From Megamonas sp. UBA1796 (lineage in GTDB: Bacteria; Bacillota; Negativicutes; Selenomonadales; Selenomonadaceae): a DNA stretch of 59,268 bases. Below the pieces are notes generated by a model, which saw only the letters and a program-made list of their open reading frames with translations, did no database searches and was not told the DNA's origin. The stretch spans positions 1 to 59,268 of the forward strand of contig DCFU01000047.1 of NCBI GenBank assembly GCA_002319795.1, in the 5' to 3' direction. The position numbers and the translations under genes are program-made. This document shows, in pieces, positions 8,069-16,898 of the stretch (position 1 is the first letter of the stretch; every line of letters begins with the position of its first letter).

Positions 8069-8898
8069 TAACTATCCAAAAATTTTGAAGGAGAAATACC
8101 TTCATGGTTCTTAAAGCACTTGCTGAAGTAAAAGATGTCATTGAATCCTACTTTCAAGGCAGTCTCAGAAACGGTATGTCCGTCACGTAAAAACTCTTTT
8201 CCTTTTTGGATGCGTATGTTGACCAGATAGTTTATCGGTGATTTACCTGTGACCTTTTTAAAGGTGCTCTCCATATAGGTCGGACTCATATGAATATGGT
8301 CGGCGAGGTTCTGCAGAGTTAGTTTTTCAGCATAATTTTCCGACATGAAATGAATAATAGACTCTATTTTGCGGATGTGGTGGAAATTGAAATCGGAGTT
8401 GGTTTTCCAATGGAGAAGAAGCGACAGAATTTCTAAAAAAATGGATTTTGCCCGGATAATCCTGTCATAATCGCTGCAAAACCACATCTTGATAAAATTG
8501 GAAAATAAGTAGATGATGCGCGAATATAAGGATGGATCCGTTATGGTTTCTAAAGTGTCAAATGGCAAAGGTGCATTTAGAAGTTGCCAGGTTTCATTTT
8601 GCAAAGCCAGATGTGTGTAGAAAAAATCGACGGTATAGCATTTCATCAGATTCCCTGGAGGAGTGGTCCCCAGCCGATAATCGCCAGGTCGGTAGTAGAC
8701 AAGGTCGCCACGGGATATTGTAAATTTTTTTTTATTACAAATAAGCTTCGCTTCGCCGTCATAGACCAGAATGAAGTTGTGCCGGTCATAGATGGTTTTT
8801 CCTTGAAGCTTCCAATCCGGTGTGCATTTGCGTTCTGCAGCATAGGTAATTTGCAGGAATATATTTTCCAACATGAATTTGGGAGAAATATTTTGCAT
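8068..8898 (-). CDS. AraC family transcriptional regulator
   Basis: A 276-residue regulator with an N-terminal cupin-like sensing domain (residues about 1-150; GDLVYYRPGDYRLG) and a C-terminal double helix-turn-helix (about 175-275; LQNLADHIHMSPTYMESTFKK and ALKVGFNDIFYFSKCFKNHEGISPSKF). The ATG at 8898 has AAAGGATGA before it. It is divergent from the MFS transporter and YiaK-like reductase genes and so probably activates them in response to a sugar or sugar acid. The ligand cannot be read from the sequence. Confidence 0.9.
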   Translation of the reverse strand: MQNISPKFMLENIFLQITYAAERKCTPDWKLQGKTIYDRHNFILVYDGEAKLICNKKKFTISRGDLVYYRPGDYRLGTTPPGNLMKCYTVDFFYTHLALQNETWQLLNAPLPFDTLETITDPSLYSRIIYLFSNFIKMWFCSDYDRIIRAKSIFLEILSLLLHWKTNSDFNFHHIRKIESIIHFMSENYAEKLTLQNLADHIHMSPTYMESTFKKVTGKSPINYLVNIRIQKGKEFLRDGHTVSETALKVGFNDIFYFSKCFKNHEGISPSKFLDS

Positions 8899-9195
8899 AA
8901 AATCATCCTTTTATGATGAGATATTATAAATATCATTATATATTATATGTTCAAGAAATTCTATATATTATAAAATAATTCCGTGATCACTTCGGAAATG
9001 GAATCCATTGGTGGCTTGCTGGCAAGGTATCGTGACTGTTATCGGTGGTGGTATAATACAAGGCTTTCTTTATTGTGCAAAAAATTCGAAACATTAAGAC
9101 TTATATATGCTGCGTATATTTATGTCAGCATGTTGCAACACTGTGTCAATTTTGGCTTCAGGGAATGCAAGCAACTATACTTTAGGAGGGATATA
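8899..9195. promoter_or_regulatory. Divergent promoter region between the araC-type gene and the MFS gene
   Basis: 297 bases without a gene. The half nearest the regulator is very A+T rich. An imperfect palindrome, TTCCG...CGGAA centred on TGATCA (8979-8997), is the best operator candidate. The open frame that continues upstream of 9196 to about 8983 has no ribosome site and I take it as noncoding. Confidence 0.4.
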
Positions 9196-10602
9196 ATGGA
9201 AAAATCAATAGATTTGGCCGTAATCAATAAGACCATGAATTATGTTGTGGAAAAATATTCTCCGCATGGAGATAAGATTGGCTGGCTTATGATTGCTTCA
9301 ATTTTAGTTGAAGCGTGGGATTTATATTCTTTTGCGTTCATTGTGGTATTTATCAATGAATTGTATCATCCGTCTGTTCTGCTGCTTGGGCTTGCGGGAG
9401 CAGGAAGCCAGGCGGGGGCAGTGGTCGGTTCTATTTTAGGAGGCTGGCTTACGGACAAGGTGGGTAGACGGTATGTATTCCTTGGTACGATGATTATGTT
9501 TATTATCTTTGGCTTTGCGCAGGCTTTTGTACCCACGATAGAAGCTCTGGTTGTTGTGCGCATTATATTGGGAATTCCTTTGGGGGCTGATATTGTCAAT
9601 GGATATACCTATATCATGGAATATATGCAAAGTGGTAAGCGAGAGGTCATGGGGAATCGTTGGCAGTTCATGTTTGCTTTGGGAATTGTTCTTTCTATCC
9701 TCATGGTGCTTTTTCTGCTGAGTCTGGGCATGAACCACGAATACTTGTGGAGAGTCATTCTCGGTTTATCTGGTGTGCCGGCAGTCATCCTGTTTGTTTT
9801 GCGCCGGAACCTTCCGGAGACGGTTGTATGGCTTATACAGCGAGGTCGATTTGTAGAAGCCAAAAAAGTTGCCGGAGAGATTTACGGTGATTCGCTTGCT
9901 ATGTTGCCGAACGCAGATCAAACGATGCCTGAGGTGAAATTAAGCGGCTTCCTGAAAGAAATTTATCATGATCGGACGCGTTGGAGAGGTACGCTTTTTG
10001 GCTGGGTAGCAGGATTTGCTCAGGGAGTGGAGTTCACCTCCTTTGGGTTTTATATTCCGATGATGTTGATTTTGCTCAATTTTTCTGGTGTTTTCCAGAC
10101 CAATCTTATTACACTGGCACTGTATCTTGTGGGCTTGGTTGCCGGTTGGTGCGGTCCACAGCTCACACCAAAGCTTGGGCAGCGGAGGATCAGCATCATC
10201 GGCTTCAGTATAGCTGGGCTGTCTCTGCTTGTTGTGGCAGGTGCCATTTTCACAGGGGACCTTATTCTGATACCGTTTGCTTCGGCAACCTTTCTTTGGG
10301 GGCATTACTGGGCTGCATCTAATGTCATGACGATTCCCTCTATGGTTGCGCCAGTCAAATATCGTGGAATTGCCAGCGGTTTTTCCTATATCTTTCTGAA
10401 GGTAGCAGCATTTATGAGCATATTCTTGTTTCCATCGTTGTTCAAAGCAGTTGGTGAAGGGAATGCCACGCTTATAGCGGCATGCTTCTCTTTGATGGGC
10501 TTGTTGGCGGCTGTTTTCATTTTGCCGGAGTTATATGGGTACAAGGGGAATGAAAATAGCAGCGATGAAGGAGAAAATGGGATTTTGAAAAACGCAGAAT
10601 AA
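9196..10602 (+). CDS. MFS transporter (sugar/organic acid porter type)
   Basis: A 468-residue major facilitator with twelve hydrophobic segments. The loop after helix 2 reads GGWLTDKVGRRYVF, the MFS signature, and the region near residue 110 (VRIILGIPLGADIVNGYTYI) follows the sugar-porter pattern. The frame is open from 8983, but the ATG at 9196 is preceded by AGGAGGG at 9184-9190 and starts the conserved sequence, so I chose it. The next gene, a YiaK-like reductase, begins 21 bases later, so the two are an operon. The substrate is probably the sugar acid that the reductase handles. Inner membrane. Confidence 0.9.
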   Translation: MEKSIDLAVINKTMNYVVEKYSPHGDKIGWLMIASILVEAWDLYSFAFIVVFINELYHPSVLLLGLAGAGSQAGAVVGSILGGWLTDKVGRRYVFLGTMIMFIIFGFAQAFVPTIEALVVVRIILGIPLGADIVNGYTYIMEYMQSGKREVMGNRWQFMFALGIVLSILMVLFLLSLGMNHEYLWRVILGLSGVPAVILFVLRRNLPETVVWLIQRGRFVEAKKVAGEIYGDSLAMLPNADQTMPEVKLSGFLKEIYHDRTRWRGTLFGWVAGFAQGVEFTSFGFYIPMMLILLNFSGVFQTNLITLALYLVGLVAGWCGPQLTPKLGQRRISIIGFSIAGLSLLVVAGAIFTGDLILIPFASATFLWGHYWAASNVMTIPSMVAPVKYRGIASGFSYIFLKVAAFMSIFLFPSLFKAVGEGNATLIAACFSLMGLLAAVFILPELYGYKGNENSSDEGENGILKNAE

Positions 10603-10623
10603 AATTTTAGGGAGATCATCGAA

Positions 10624-11640
10624 ATGACTAGAATACCATTTGAAGTAATGAAAAAAGAATTTGCCAGAGTTTTTGTAAAGCATGGGTTTACGCCTGCGCG
10701 TGCTGAGGAAAGTGCACAGTTGTTTGCTGCATCAAGTCTGGATGGTGTTTATTCACATGGCATCAATCGCGTACCGCGTTTTGTAGACTATATTGCAAAA
10801 GGCTATGTCCATGTAGATGCAGTGCCGACGCGGATTGATGGTATGGGTTCCATAGAACGTTATGATGGGAACCTCGGACCTGGAGATTTGAACGCGAAAT
10901 TTTGTATGGAGCGTGCGACAGCCATGGCGCATGCAAGCGGTATGGGGGTAGTGACTATCAATAATACCCACCATTGGATGCGCGGAGGAAACTATGGCTG
11001 GCAAGCTGCCCGTGCAGGCTGTATCGGTATTTGCTGGACCAACACGGAATCCTGCATGCCGCCATGGGGTGCCAAAGATGCCAAAGTGGGAAATAATCCT
11101 TTTGTTATAGCGGTTCCGCGGGAAGAAGGCCCAGTGGTGCTGGATATGGCTATGTCGCAATTTTCCTACGGCAAGCTGCAGGTCACGCGGCTGAAGAACG
11201 AAATGCTGCCCGTTGATGGAGGGTTCGATAGGGAGGGCCATCTTACACGTGATCCTGGAGCTGTTGAAGAATCTATGCGCATACTGCCGACAGGTTTTTG
11301 GAAGGGTTCGGGCCTTGCAATTTTGTTGGATCTGGTCACTGCACTGCTGGCAGGAGGGCTTTCAACCTGCGGTATCGATAAGGCAAAACCGGCTGCAGAG
11401 GTCTCCTGTTATAAAGCATCGCAAATATTTATTGCTTTTGATCCGATGCTGATTTCCGGGCAGGATTTTGTACAGCAAACCGTTGCAGATGCTATTGATT
11501 ATCTACATACGGCAATCCCAGCGGAAAAAAATGGAAAGGTAGCTTTTCCAGGGGAAAGGACAGCGAAGACTAGAAAAGAGAATCTGGCACAAGGCATTCC
11601 GGTCAATGATGTGATATGGAATCAGATCTTAGGTTTGTAG
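10624..11640 (+). CDS. yiaK: 2,3-diketo-L-gulonate reductase-like (type-2 malate/L-lactate dehydrogenase family)
   Basis: A 338-residue NAD(P)H-dependent reductase of the YlbC/LdhB family. It is close to E. coli YiaK along its whole length, sharing segments such as YSHGINRVPRF, NNTHHWMRGGNYGWQAA, GICWTNTES, PPWGAKDAKVG, LPVDGGFD and ILPTGFWKGSG. The histidine in the THHW region is the family catalytic acid. YiaK reduces 2,3-diketo-L-gulonate to 3-dehydro-L-gulonate. Here the context (one MFS transporter, no ulaDEF-like genes) leaves the physiological substrate open, so the symbol is by similarity. AGGGAGATCATCGAA precedes the ATG. A strong terminator follows. Confidence 0.88.
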   Translation: MTRIPFEVMKKEFARVFVKHGFTPARAEESAQLFAASSLDGVYSHGINRVPRFVDYIAKGYVHVDAVPTRIDGMGSIERYDGNLGPGDLNAKFCMERATAMAHASGMGVVTINNTHHWMRGGNYGWQAARAGCIGICWTNTESCMPPWGAKDAKVGNNPFVIAVPREEGPVVLDMAMSQFSYGKLQVTRLKNEMLPVDGGFDREGHLTRDPGAVEESMRILPTGFWKGSGLAILLDLVTALLAGGLSTCGIDKAKPAAEVSCYKASQIFIAFDPMLISGQDFVQQTVADAIDYLHTAIPAEKNGKVAFPGERTAKTRKENLAQGIPVNDVIWNQILGL

Positions 11641-11703
11641 TTGTTGCAGGGACTATCGAAAACGTGTATGTACAGGGCTGATGAAGACTATAAGCATTCA
11701 AGG

Positions 11704-11745
11704 CACGGCATCGGATAGTTGGTTTATCCGATGCCGTGTTGTTTG
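11704..11745 (+). terminator. Rho-independent terminator after the YiaK-like gene
   Basis: CACGGCATCGGAT (11704-11716) pairs with ATCCGATGCCGTG (11726-11738), then TTGTTTGT. Perfect 13-bp stem. Confidence 0.88.
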
Positions 11746-11792
11746 TCGTAATATTTAAATTGAAACAAGAAATATCGAAAAAATATAAATAC

Positions 11793-11844
11793 TTGCATTC
11801 TTTAGGAGGTTATGCTATATTGTTTATGAAAACGATTGCACAAA
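11793..11844 (+). promoter_or_regulatory. Promoter and autoregulatory operator of the lacI-type gene
   Basis: TTGCAT (11793-11798), 17-base spacer, extended -10 TGC-TATATT (11813-11821). Directly at the expected start of transcription lies ACGATTGCACAAA (11832-11844). Twelve of its bases (CGATTGCACAAA, 11833-11844) repeat exactly inside the big palindrome at 12915-12960. The likely meaning is repression of the gene by its own product. Confidence 0.75.
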
Positions 11845-11877
11845 GCATTTCGTGTTGATTTTAGGGTGGTATAATTT

Positions 11878-12867
11878 ATGATTACGATAAAAGATGTAGC
11901 AAAATTAGCTGGAGTTTCTGCGAGTACGGTGTCAAGAGCAATCAGTGGCAATATCCCGGTGGAGAAGGAAACAAGGGATAAAGTCATGCAGGCCGTAGAG
12001 GAACTGCATTATGAGCCGAATGCATTGGCTAAGGGATTAAAAGAAGGCAAGACCAACACGATAGGTCTGATTATACCCAATATCGGCAACCATTTATTTC
12101 CACCATTGGTCAAAGGGGTCGAAGAAACTGCACGTAAGAGCGGGTATACGGTTATTTTGTGTAATACAGAAAATAATCTGGAAATAGAAAAAACTTATCT
12201 GGAAAAGATGCAGAAGCGTTTGGTAGATGGTTTTATTATTGCTACTGCGCGGGAAAAAAGTACGCATATCCTGGATATGGAAGCCGAAGGAGTTCCTGTC
12301 GTGCTTTTGATAAGACACTTGGGCAATGCAGTTGATGCTGTGATATTGGATAATTATAAAGGGGCTTATGAGGCTGTATCGTATTTGCTGGCCAGAGGAC
12401 GGAAAAAAATTGCCATCATCAATGGAGAACAGGAACTTTCCTTGTACCGTGAGCGTTTCAATGGATATCAGGAAGCACTGAAAAAAGCAGGAGAGACAGT
12501 AGTTCCGCAGTTGGTGCTGGACGATGCCTTTGGGGAAGAAAATGGATATGCTGTAATGGTAGGGCTTTTAAGAAGCGGGCAGATGCCGGATGCGGTTTTT
12601 GCAACGACAGATTTAAGAGCAATAGGTGCGATTCGTGCAATCAAAGATTTTGGTTACAGAGTTCCTGAGGACATTGCTGTTATAGGTTTTGACGATTTTG
12701 AGTTTACAAAATTATTGAGTCCGAGGTTGACGACGGTTTCTCAGCCATTATATGATATGGGAAAATTGGCAGTAGAGAAGTTGATTACAATAATGGACAA
12801 TAAGAATAAGGTCACTCCAATCATAGATGTTATGGAACCTACGCTGGTTTTGCGGGATTCGACGTAG
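11878..12867 (+). CDS. LacI family transcriptional repressor
   Basis: A 329-residue LacI/GalR protein. The DNA-binding head is the first 55 residues (TIKDVAKLAGVSASTVSRAIS, then a hinge helix at NALAKGLK), followed by a periplasmic-binding-protein-like sensor with the family end region IAVIGFDDFEFTKLLSPRLTTV. It stands in front of the dehydrogenase, MFS, OYE and FAD genes and should repress them until a sugar-derived inducer binds. Its operator is visible: a 12-base half site occurs both at its own promoter and in the palindrome ahead of the operon. Start ATG at 11878. Confidence 0.93.
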   Translation: MITIKDVAKLAGVSASTVSRAISGNIPVEKETRDKVMQAVEELHYEPNALAKGLKEGKTNTIGLIIPNIGNHLFPPLVKGVEETARKSGYTVILCNTENNLEIEKTYLEKMQKRLVDGFIIATAREKSTHILDMEAEGVPVVLLIRHLGNAVDAVILDNYKGAYEAVSYLLARGRKKIAIINGEQELSLYRERFNGYQEALKKAGETVVPQLVLDDAFGEENGYAVMVGLLRSGQMPDAVFATTDLRAIGAIRAIKDFGYRVPEDIAVIGFDDFEFTKLLSPRLTTVSQPLYDMGKLAVEKLITIMDNKNKVTPIIDVMEPTLVLRDST

Positions 12868-12914
12868 TAAAGAGAATGGGTTTCCTGATAATAGGCAGGA
12901 GTTTATTTTTGTAA

Positions 12915-12960
12915 TTTACACAATCGTTTGTGCAATCGATTGCACAAACGATTGTGTAAA
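12915..12960. promoter_or_regulatory. 46-bp perfect palindrome, LacI-family operator
   Basis: All 46 bases are self-complementary around the central ATCGAT (12935-12940). The core GTGCAATCGATTGCAC fits the LacI-family pattern with a central CG. It is flanked on each side by CAATCGTTTG / CAAACGATTG, themselves operator-like. The repeat unit CGATTGCACAAA is shared with the repressor gene promoter. It lies 26 bases before the dehydrogenase start, so a bound repressor would block transcription of the 12986-18893 operon. Confidence 0.88.
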
Positions 12961-12985
12961 AATAAATAGAAGGAGAAGGTTATTT

Positions 12986-14089
12986 ATGAAGAATGTAGCA
13001 ATGGTATTGACGGGATTCAACGCACCTCTGGAGCGTAAGGAGTTTGAGATCCCGGCACTGCAGCAGGGTCAAATGCTTGTAAAAATAGAAGCAGCGGGCG
13101 TTTGTGGTTCCGATGTACACATGTGGAGAGGTGAGGATCCACGGACACCACTGCCTATTATTTTGGGGCATGAAGGTGTTGGCAGGGTTGTGAGTATACG
13201 TGGCAATAGGGAATATGTGGATGGAAGGAAAATAGAAACGGGGGATTTGATCTTATGGAACAGAGGCATGAGCTGTGGAAAATGCTATGCCTGCCAGGTC
13301 CTTCACGAACCATCGCTCTGTAAGAACAGAAAGGTCTATGGAATCAATATGGATTGTGTGGAGCAGCCGTATTTAAGTGGATGTTATTCACAATACATTA
13401 TCTTACGTAAGCATACGGATATATTTAAAGTGCAAGAAGGTGTGGACCCAGCAATATTAGTATCGGCTTCTTGCTCCGGGGCAACCATTGCACACGCCTA
13501 TGATATGGCAGATCTTTCTATTGGAAGTACGGTACTGATTCAGGGGCCGGGTCCATTAGGCGTATATGCAACTGCATTTGCGCACGAAATCGGAGCATCT
13601 GAGATCATTGTGATTGGAGGTTCTGCAGACAGGCTGGCCTTGTGCAGGGAGTTTGGAGCGACAACGGTTCTGGACCGGCATGGACTCACGCAGGAGGAAA
13701 GGCGTCAAAAAGTATTTGAAATAACTGGGGGAAAAGGTGTGGATTTGGTGGTCGAGGCCACTGGCGCACAAGGTACTGTTGAAGAGGGAATCAAGTTACT
13801 TCGTTCCGGCGGAATGTATTTATCTACTGGTTATGCGCAGCCTGCCGGGATTGAAAAAATTGATTTTTTTGCGGATGTGGTAAGTAAGAATATCAAAATT
13901 CAAGGGACATGGGTCAGCGATACAAGGCATACATATCAGGCCATGAATTTAGTTTTGAAAGAACAAGAAAAATTTTCTAAACTAATCAGTCATAGATTTC
14001 CATTGGAAAAAGCGAATGAAGCAATTCAGATAATGGCAAGTAAAAAAGCTTTTAAAGCTGTTTTGATGCCGGCATCTGATATAAAATAA
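12986..14089 (+). CDS. Zinc-dependent medium-chain alcohol/polyol dehydrogenase
   Basis: A 367-residue MDR protein. It has the catalytic-zinc pattern AAGVCGSDVHMW, then GHEGVGRVV, the structural-zinc cysteine cluster CGKCYACQVLHEPSLC around residues 93-110, and a Rossmann GPGPLGVYA near residue 190. It should oxidise a sugar alcohol, sugar acid or related alcohol with NAD(P). The frame is open further upstream, but AGGAGAAGG at 12971 and the ATG at 12986 mark the true start, which also keeps the operator outside the coding region. First gene of the LacI-controlled operon. Substrate unknown. Confidence 0.9.
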   Translation: MKNVAMVLTGFNAPLERKEFEIPALQQGQMLVKIEAAGVCGSDVHMWRGEDPRTPLPIILGHEGVGRVVSIRGNREYVDGRKIETGDLILWNRGMSCGKCYACQVLHEPSLCKNRKVYGINMDCVEQPYLSGCYSQYIILRKHTDIFKVQEGVDPAILVSASCSGATIAHAYDMADLSIGSTVLIQGPGPLGVYATAFAHEIGASEIIVIGGSADRLALCREFGATTVLDRHGLTQEERRQKVFEITGGKGVDLVVEATGAQGTVEEGIKLLRSGGMYLSTGYAQPAGIEKIDFFADVVSKNIKIQGTWVSDTRHTYQAMNLVLKEQEKFSKLISHRFPLEKANEAIQIMASKKAFKAVLMPASDIK

Positions 14090-14253
14090 TACTTATACAC
14101 GCCAGACATGAATATATAGAATTTTCAGTAGTATGAGATACTTGGGAATGTTTTTCGCGATGAAACGTTCTGATATAGCAAACATAAATTTGTCTTATTT
14201 TATCAATAAGCTACAAGAGCAATTGGCTCAAATTATTATAAGAGGTGTAAAAA

Positions 14254-15459
14254 TTGAATCAGGATAAAAGAAAAATGCTTATAGTGTCTGCTTTATGCGG
14301 TTTTGGTTATATGATGTATTCGGTGGACCGGATGGTTATGTCTACCTCTATAGGATTGATTGCACAGGAGTTTGGTTTTAGCACGGTTACATCCGGGTTG
14401 CTGATGAGTGCATTTTTTTATGGTTTTATAGCTTTTTTATTCATTGGGGGAGTCTTGTCAGATCGTTTGAGCGGCAAAAGGGTCGTTATAGGCGGGGTGT
14501 TGTTGTTTTCAGTATTCACAGCAGCGACCAGTTTTGCTTCTGGATTGATGACGATGTTTGTTTATCGCATCATGACAGGTATTGGGGAAGGCGTTTTTTG
14601 GCCAGCAGCTTCTCTGGAGGTTTCTAACGTAACTACAGAAAAGCAACGGGCGACGGTTATGTCTCTGTATTGGACCGGCTATCCGATAGGAGGATTTTTA
14701 GGGACATGGCTGGGAGCCAATATAGGACCTGTATATGGCTGGCGGGCTGTTTTTTATGTGGCTTGCGGGTTGGGCCTGCTAATCTCCGTTTTGTATGCCG
14801 TGCTGGTAAAAGAAACAAACAAAGCAGATGCCATTGTGAAAAAAACAAAAAAACAGGAAGTGCCTCTTAGGAGACTGATGACAGACCGTTCTGTTGTAAT
14901 GTTGGGAATATATTATTTTGTCCTTATGTGTGGCTGGTGGATTGTTTTATTGTGGGCCCCGACCTTTTTAATGCAGGCAAAACATATCAGTCTGAGTACT
15001 GCCGGGACGATAGCAAGCGTATTGGGCCTTTCCGGCGCATTGGGGGGATTGCTCATGGGAAGATACTGTGATGCCGGTTCATTGGTAAGGCAGAAAACAT
15101 TATTGATTTCCATCACGATTTTGAGTGGTATTTTGATGTGCGGCATGGTATTGGATTTGCCTGTATGGCTTATTACAGTAATGATATTGTTATTAGGTTT
15201 CTTTGGATATCCGGTGACACCTATTATATTATCCGTGACCTCACAATTAGTGCCAAGGGAAATTGCAGGTTCGGCTATTGGTTTTGTTATGAATGTCGGG
15301 ATGATAGGAGGCGCTATATCGCCTGTTCTAGCAGGTGCACTTTCTGTTCAGTACGGGATGTCTGCTGTATGGATTGGAGCTTCTGTTGTTCTGACGTTGA
15401 GCAGCATTTGCCTCTTTTTTACTGGCAAAGTAGAGCGGGCTGGCGGGGAAAAAATTTGA
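14254..15459 (+). CDS. MFS transporter (anion:cation symporter-like)
   Basis: A 401-residue, twelve-helix major facilitator. GGVLSDRLSGKRVVIGG is the loop-2 signature, and the N-terminus (YSVDRMVMSTSIGLIAQEFGFS) matches the pattern of ACS-type sugar-acid transporters. The start is a TTG at 14254 with AGAGGTG at 14241-14247 and a 6-base spacer. No ATG near the conserved start exists. Gene spacing of 164 bases from the dehydrogenase leaves room for a second promoter, though no operator copy is seen there. It probably imports the substrate of the flanking oxidoreductases. Confidence 0.87.
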   Translation: MNQDKRKMLIVSALCGFGYMMYSVDRMVMSTSIGLIAQEFGFSTVTSGLLMSAFFYGFIAFLFIGGVLSDRLSGKRVVIGGVLLFSVFTAATSFASGLMTMFVYRIMTGIGEGVFWPAASLEVSNVTTEKQRATVMSLYWTGYPIGGFLGTWLGANIGPVYGWRAVFYVACGLGLLISVLYAVLVKETNKADAIVKKTKKQEVPLRRLMTDRSVVMLGIYYFVLMCGWWIVLLWAPTFLMQAKHISLSTAGTIASVLGLSGALGGLLMGRYCDAGSLVRQKTLLISITILSGILMCGMVLDLPVWLITVMILLLGFFGYPVTPIILSVTSQLVPREIAGSAIGFVMNVGMIGGAISPVLAGALSVQYGMSAVWIGASVVLTLSSICLFFTGKVERAGGEKI

Positions 15460-15518
15460 AGAAGGAAAATTGATTTGCCGATATAGTATAAACTGTTTAT
15501 ATTTGGAGGGATAGTATT

Positions 15519-16877
15519 ATGGGAAAATTCACATATAATTCATTGGAGCAGCTAAAGGTCAATGTGAAAAAACTGGGACTGGAGCTGCCGTTTTCAGAGA
15601 ATCTGAGTGTGTTGGAGAGGAAACTTGCATTCCATGGCAGAGAGGTGCCTAACCGGCTGGCAATACATCCTATGGAAGGGTGTGATGGTATGACGGATGG
15701 TTCACCAGACAAATTGACATTGCGGAGGTATGAAAGATTTGCGAAGGGGGGAGCCGGACTGCTGTGGCTTGAGGCAACGGCGGTTGTGCGAGAGGGAAGA
15801 GCCAATCCGCGCCAGCTTTATATCCATGAAAGCAATAAGGCTCAATTCAAACAATTATGTGCTTCTATCCGGGAAGACCATCAGGCAATTTACGGCCCGA
15901 AGAGTCAGCCATATACGGTTCTTCAACTTACGCATTCCGGCAGATACAGCCGGCCGGATGGAAAGCCGGAACCTGTCATCGGGACGCATAACGAATATCT
16001 GGATCGTTTTATGCCGGAGCACTTCCATATCATTACGGATGAAGAGCTGGAGAGGCTGGAGGATGCCTATGTCGTAGCTGCAGGTCTGGCAAAGGAGGCT
16101 GGATTTGATGCCGTTGATGTAAAGTGCTGCCATAGATATCTTAATTCGGAATTACTCAGCGGTTTCACAAGAGAGGGAAAATATGGCGGAAGTTTTGAGA
16201 ACCGTACCCGTTTTTTACGTAATATCATTATGAAAATCAAGTCTGCCTGGGGAAACAGCATAGATGTGACTCTCAGGCTGAATGCTTTTGATGCAATCCC
16301 TTATCCGTATGGCTGGGGTTCAGATCAAAATGGCGGGAAGGAACCGGATTTGAGCGAAACGGTCCGACTGGTCAAAATGCTCCGGGCAGAAGGCGTTGAG
16401 TTCCTTGACTTGAGCTGCGGCAACCCTTATTATAACCCACACATTGGCCGCCCGTTCGATATGGGGCCATATATCCCAGATGAGGAACCGCTGGTAAGCG
16501 CAGCACGGATGCTCAATACCATGAGAACCATCCAACAGAGTGTTCCGGATATGTCGGTCATAGCTACAGGCTTCAGTTGGTTTAGACAGTATGCGCCGTT
16601 TATAGCGGCCGGAGGTATAGAAAATGGCTGGTTTACAATGGCGGGCTTTGGCAGGGAAGCATTTGCCTATCCTGATTTTGCAGCAGATATTTTTCAAAAG
16701 GGACAGATGGATGCCGGAAAGTGTTGTATTGCCTGCGGCAAGTGCACTGAGATCATGCGTGACGGCGGGAAAGCAGGATGCGTCGTCCGGGATGCTGGGG
16801 TGTATGTACCAATTTATAAAGCGGGACGCGAGGGAAAGCCATCACAGCAAAGCAATCGTATCGATGCGCATATTTGA
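15519..16877 (+). CDS. Old yellow enzyme family NADH:flavin oxidoreductase
   Basis: A 452-residue FMN-dependent TIM-barrel reductase. Family marks are NRLAIHPMEGCDG, QLTHSGRYSRPDG and the DAVDVKCCHRYLNSELLS region, in which the usual HGYL is replaced by CHRY. Near the C-terminus CCIACGKCTEIMRDGGKAGC is a cysteine group like the Fe-S site of 2,4-dienoyl-CoA reductase-type members. It is followed 21 bases on by an FAD reductase, so the two may work as a pair reducing activated double bonds. GGAGGGATAGTATT precedes the ATG. Substrate unknown. Confidence 0.85.
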   Translation: MGKFTYNSLEQLKVNVKKLGLELPFSENLSVLERKLAFHGREVPNRLAIHPMEGCDGMTDGSPDKLTLRRYERFAKGGAGLLWLEATAVVREGRANPRQLYIHESNKAQFKQLCASIREDHQAIYGPKSQPYTVLQLTHSGRYSRPDGKPEPVIGTHNEYLDRFMPEHFHIITDEELERLEDAYVVAAGLAKEAGFDAVDVKCCHRYLNSELLSGFTREGKYGGSFENRTRFLRNIIMKIKSAWGNSIDVTLRLNAFDAIPYPYGWGSDQNGGKEPDLSETVRLVKMLRAEGVEFLDLSCGNPYYNPHIGRPFDMGPYIPDEEPLVSAARMLNTMRTIQQSVPDMSVIATGFSWFRQYAPFIAAGGIENGWFTMAGFGREAFAYPDFAADIFQKGQMDAGKCCIACGKCTEIMRDGGKAGCVVRDAGVYVPIYKAGREGKPSQQSNRIDAHI

Positions 16878-16898
16878 GCAGGAAGGACGGCGGCAGCT

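Noticed and set aside
8983..9195. N-terminal extension of the MFS protein
   Set aside because: The extra 71 codons are not transporter-like, and AGGAGGG lies directly before the ATG at 9196.
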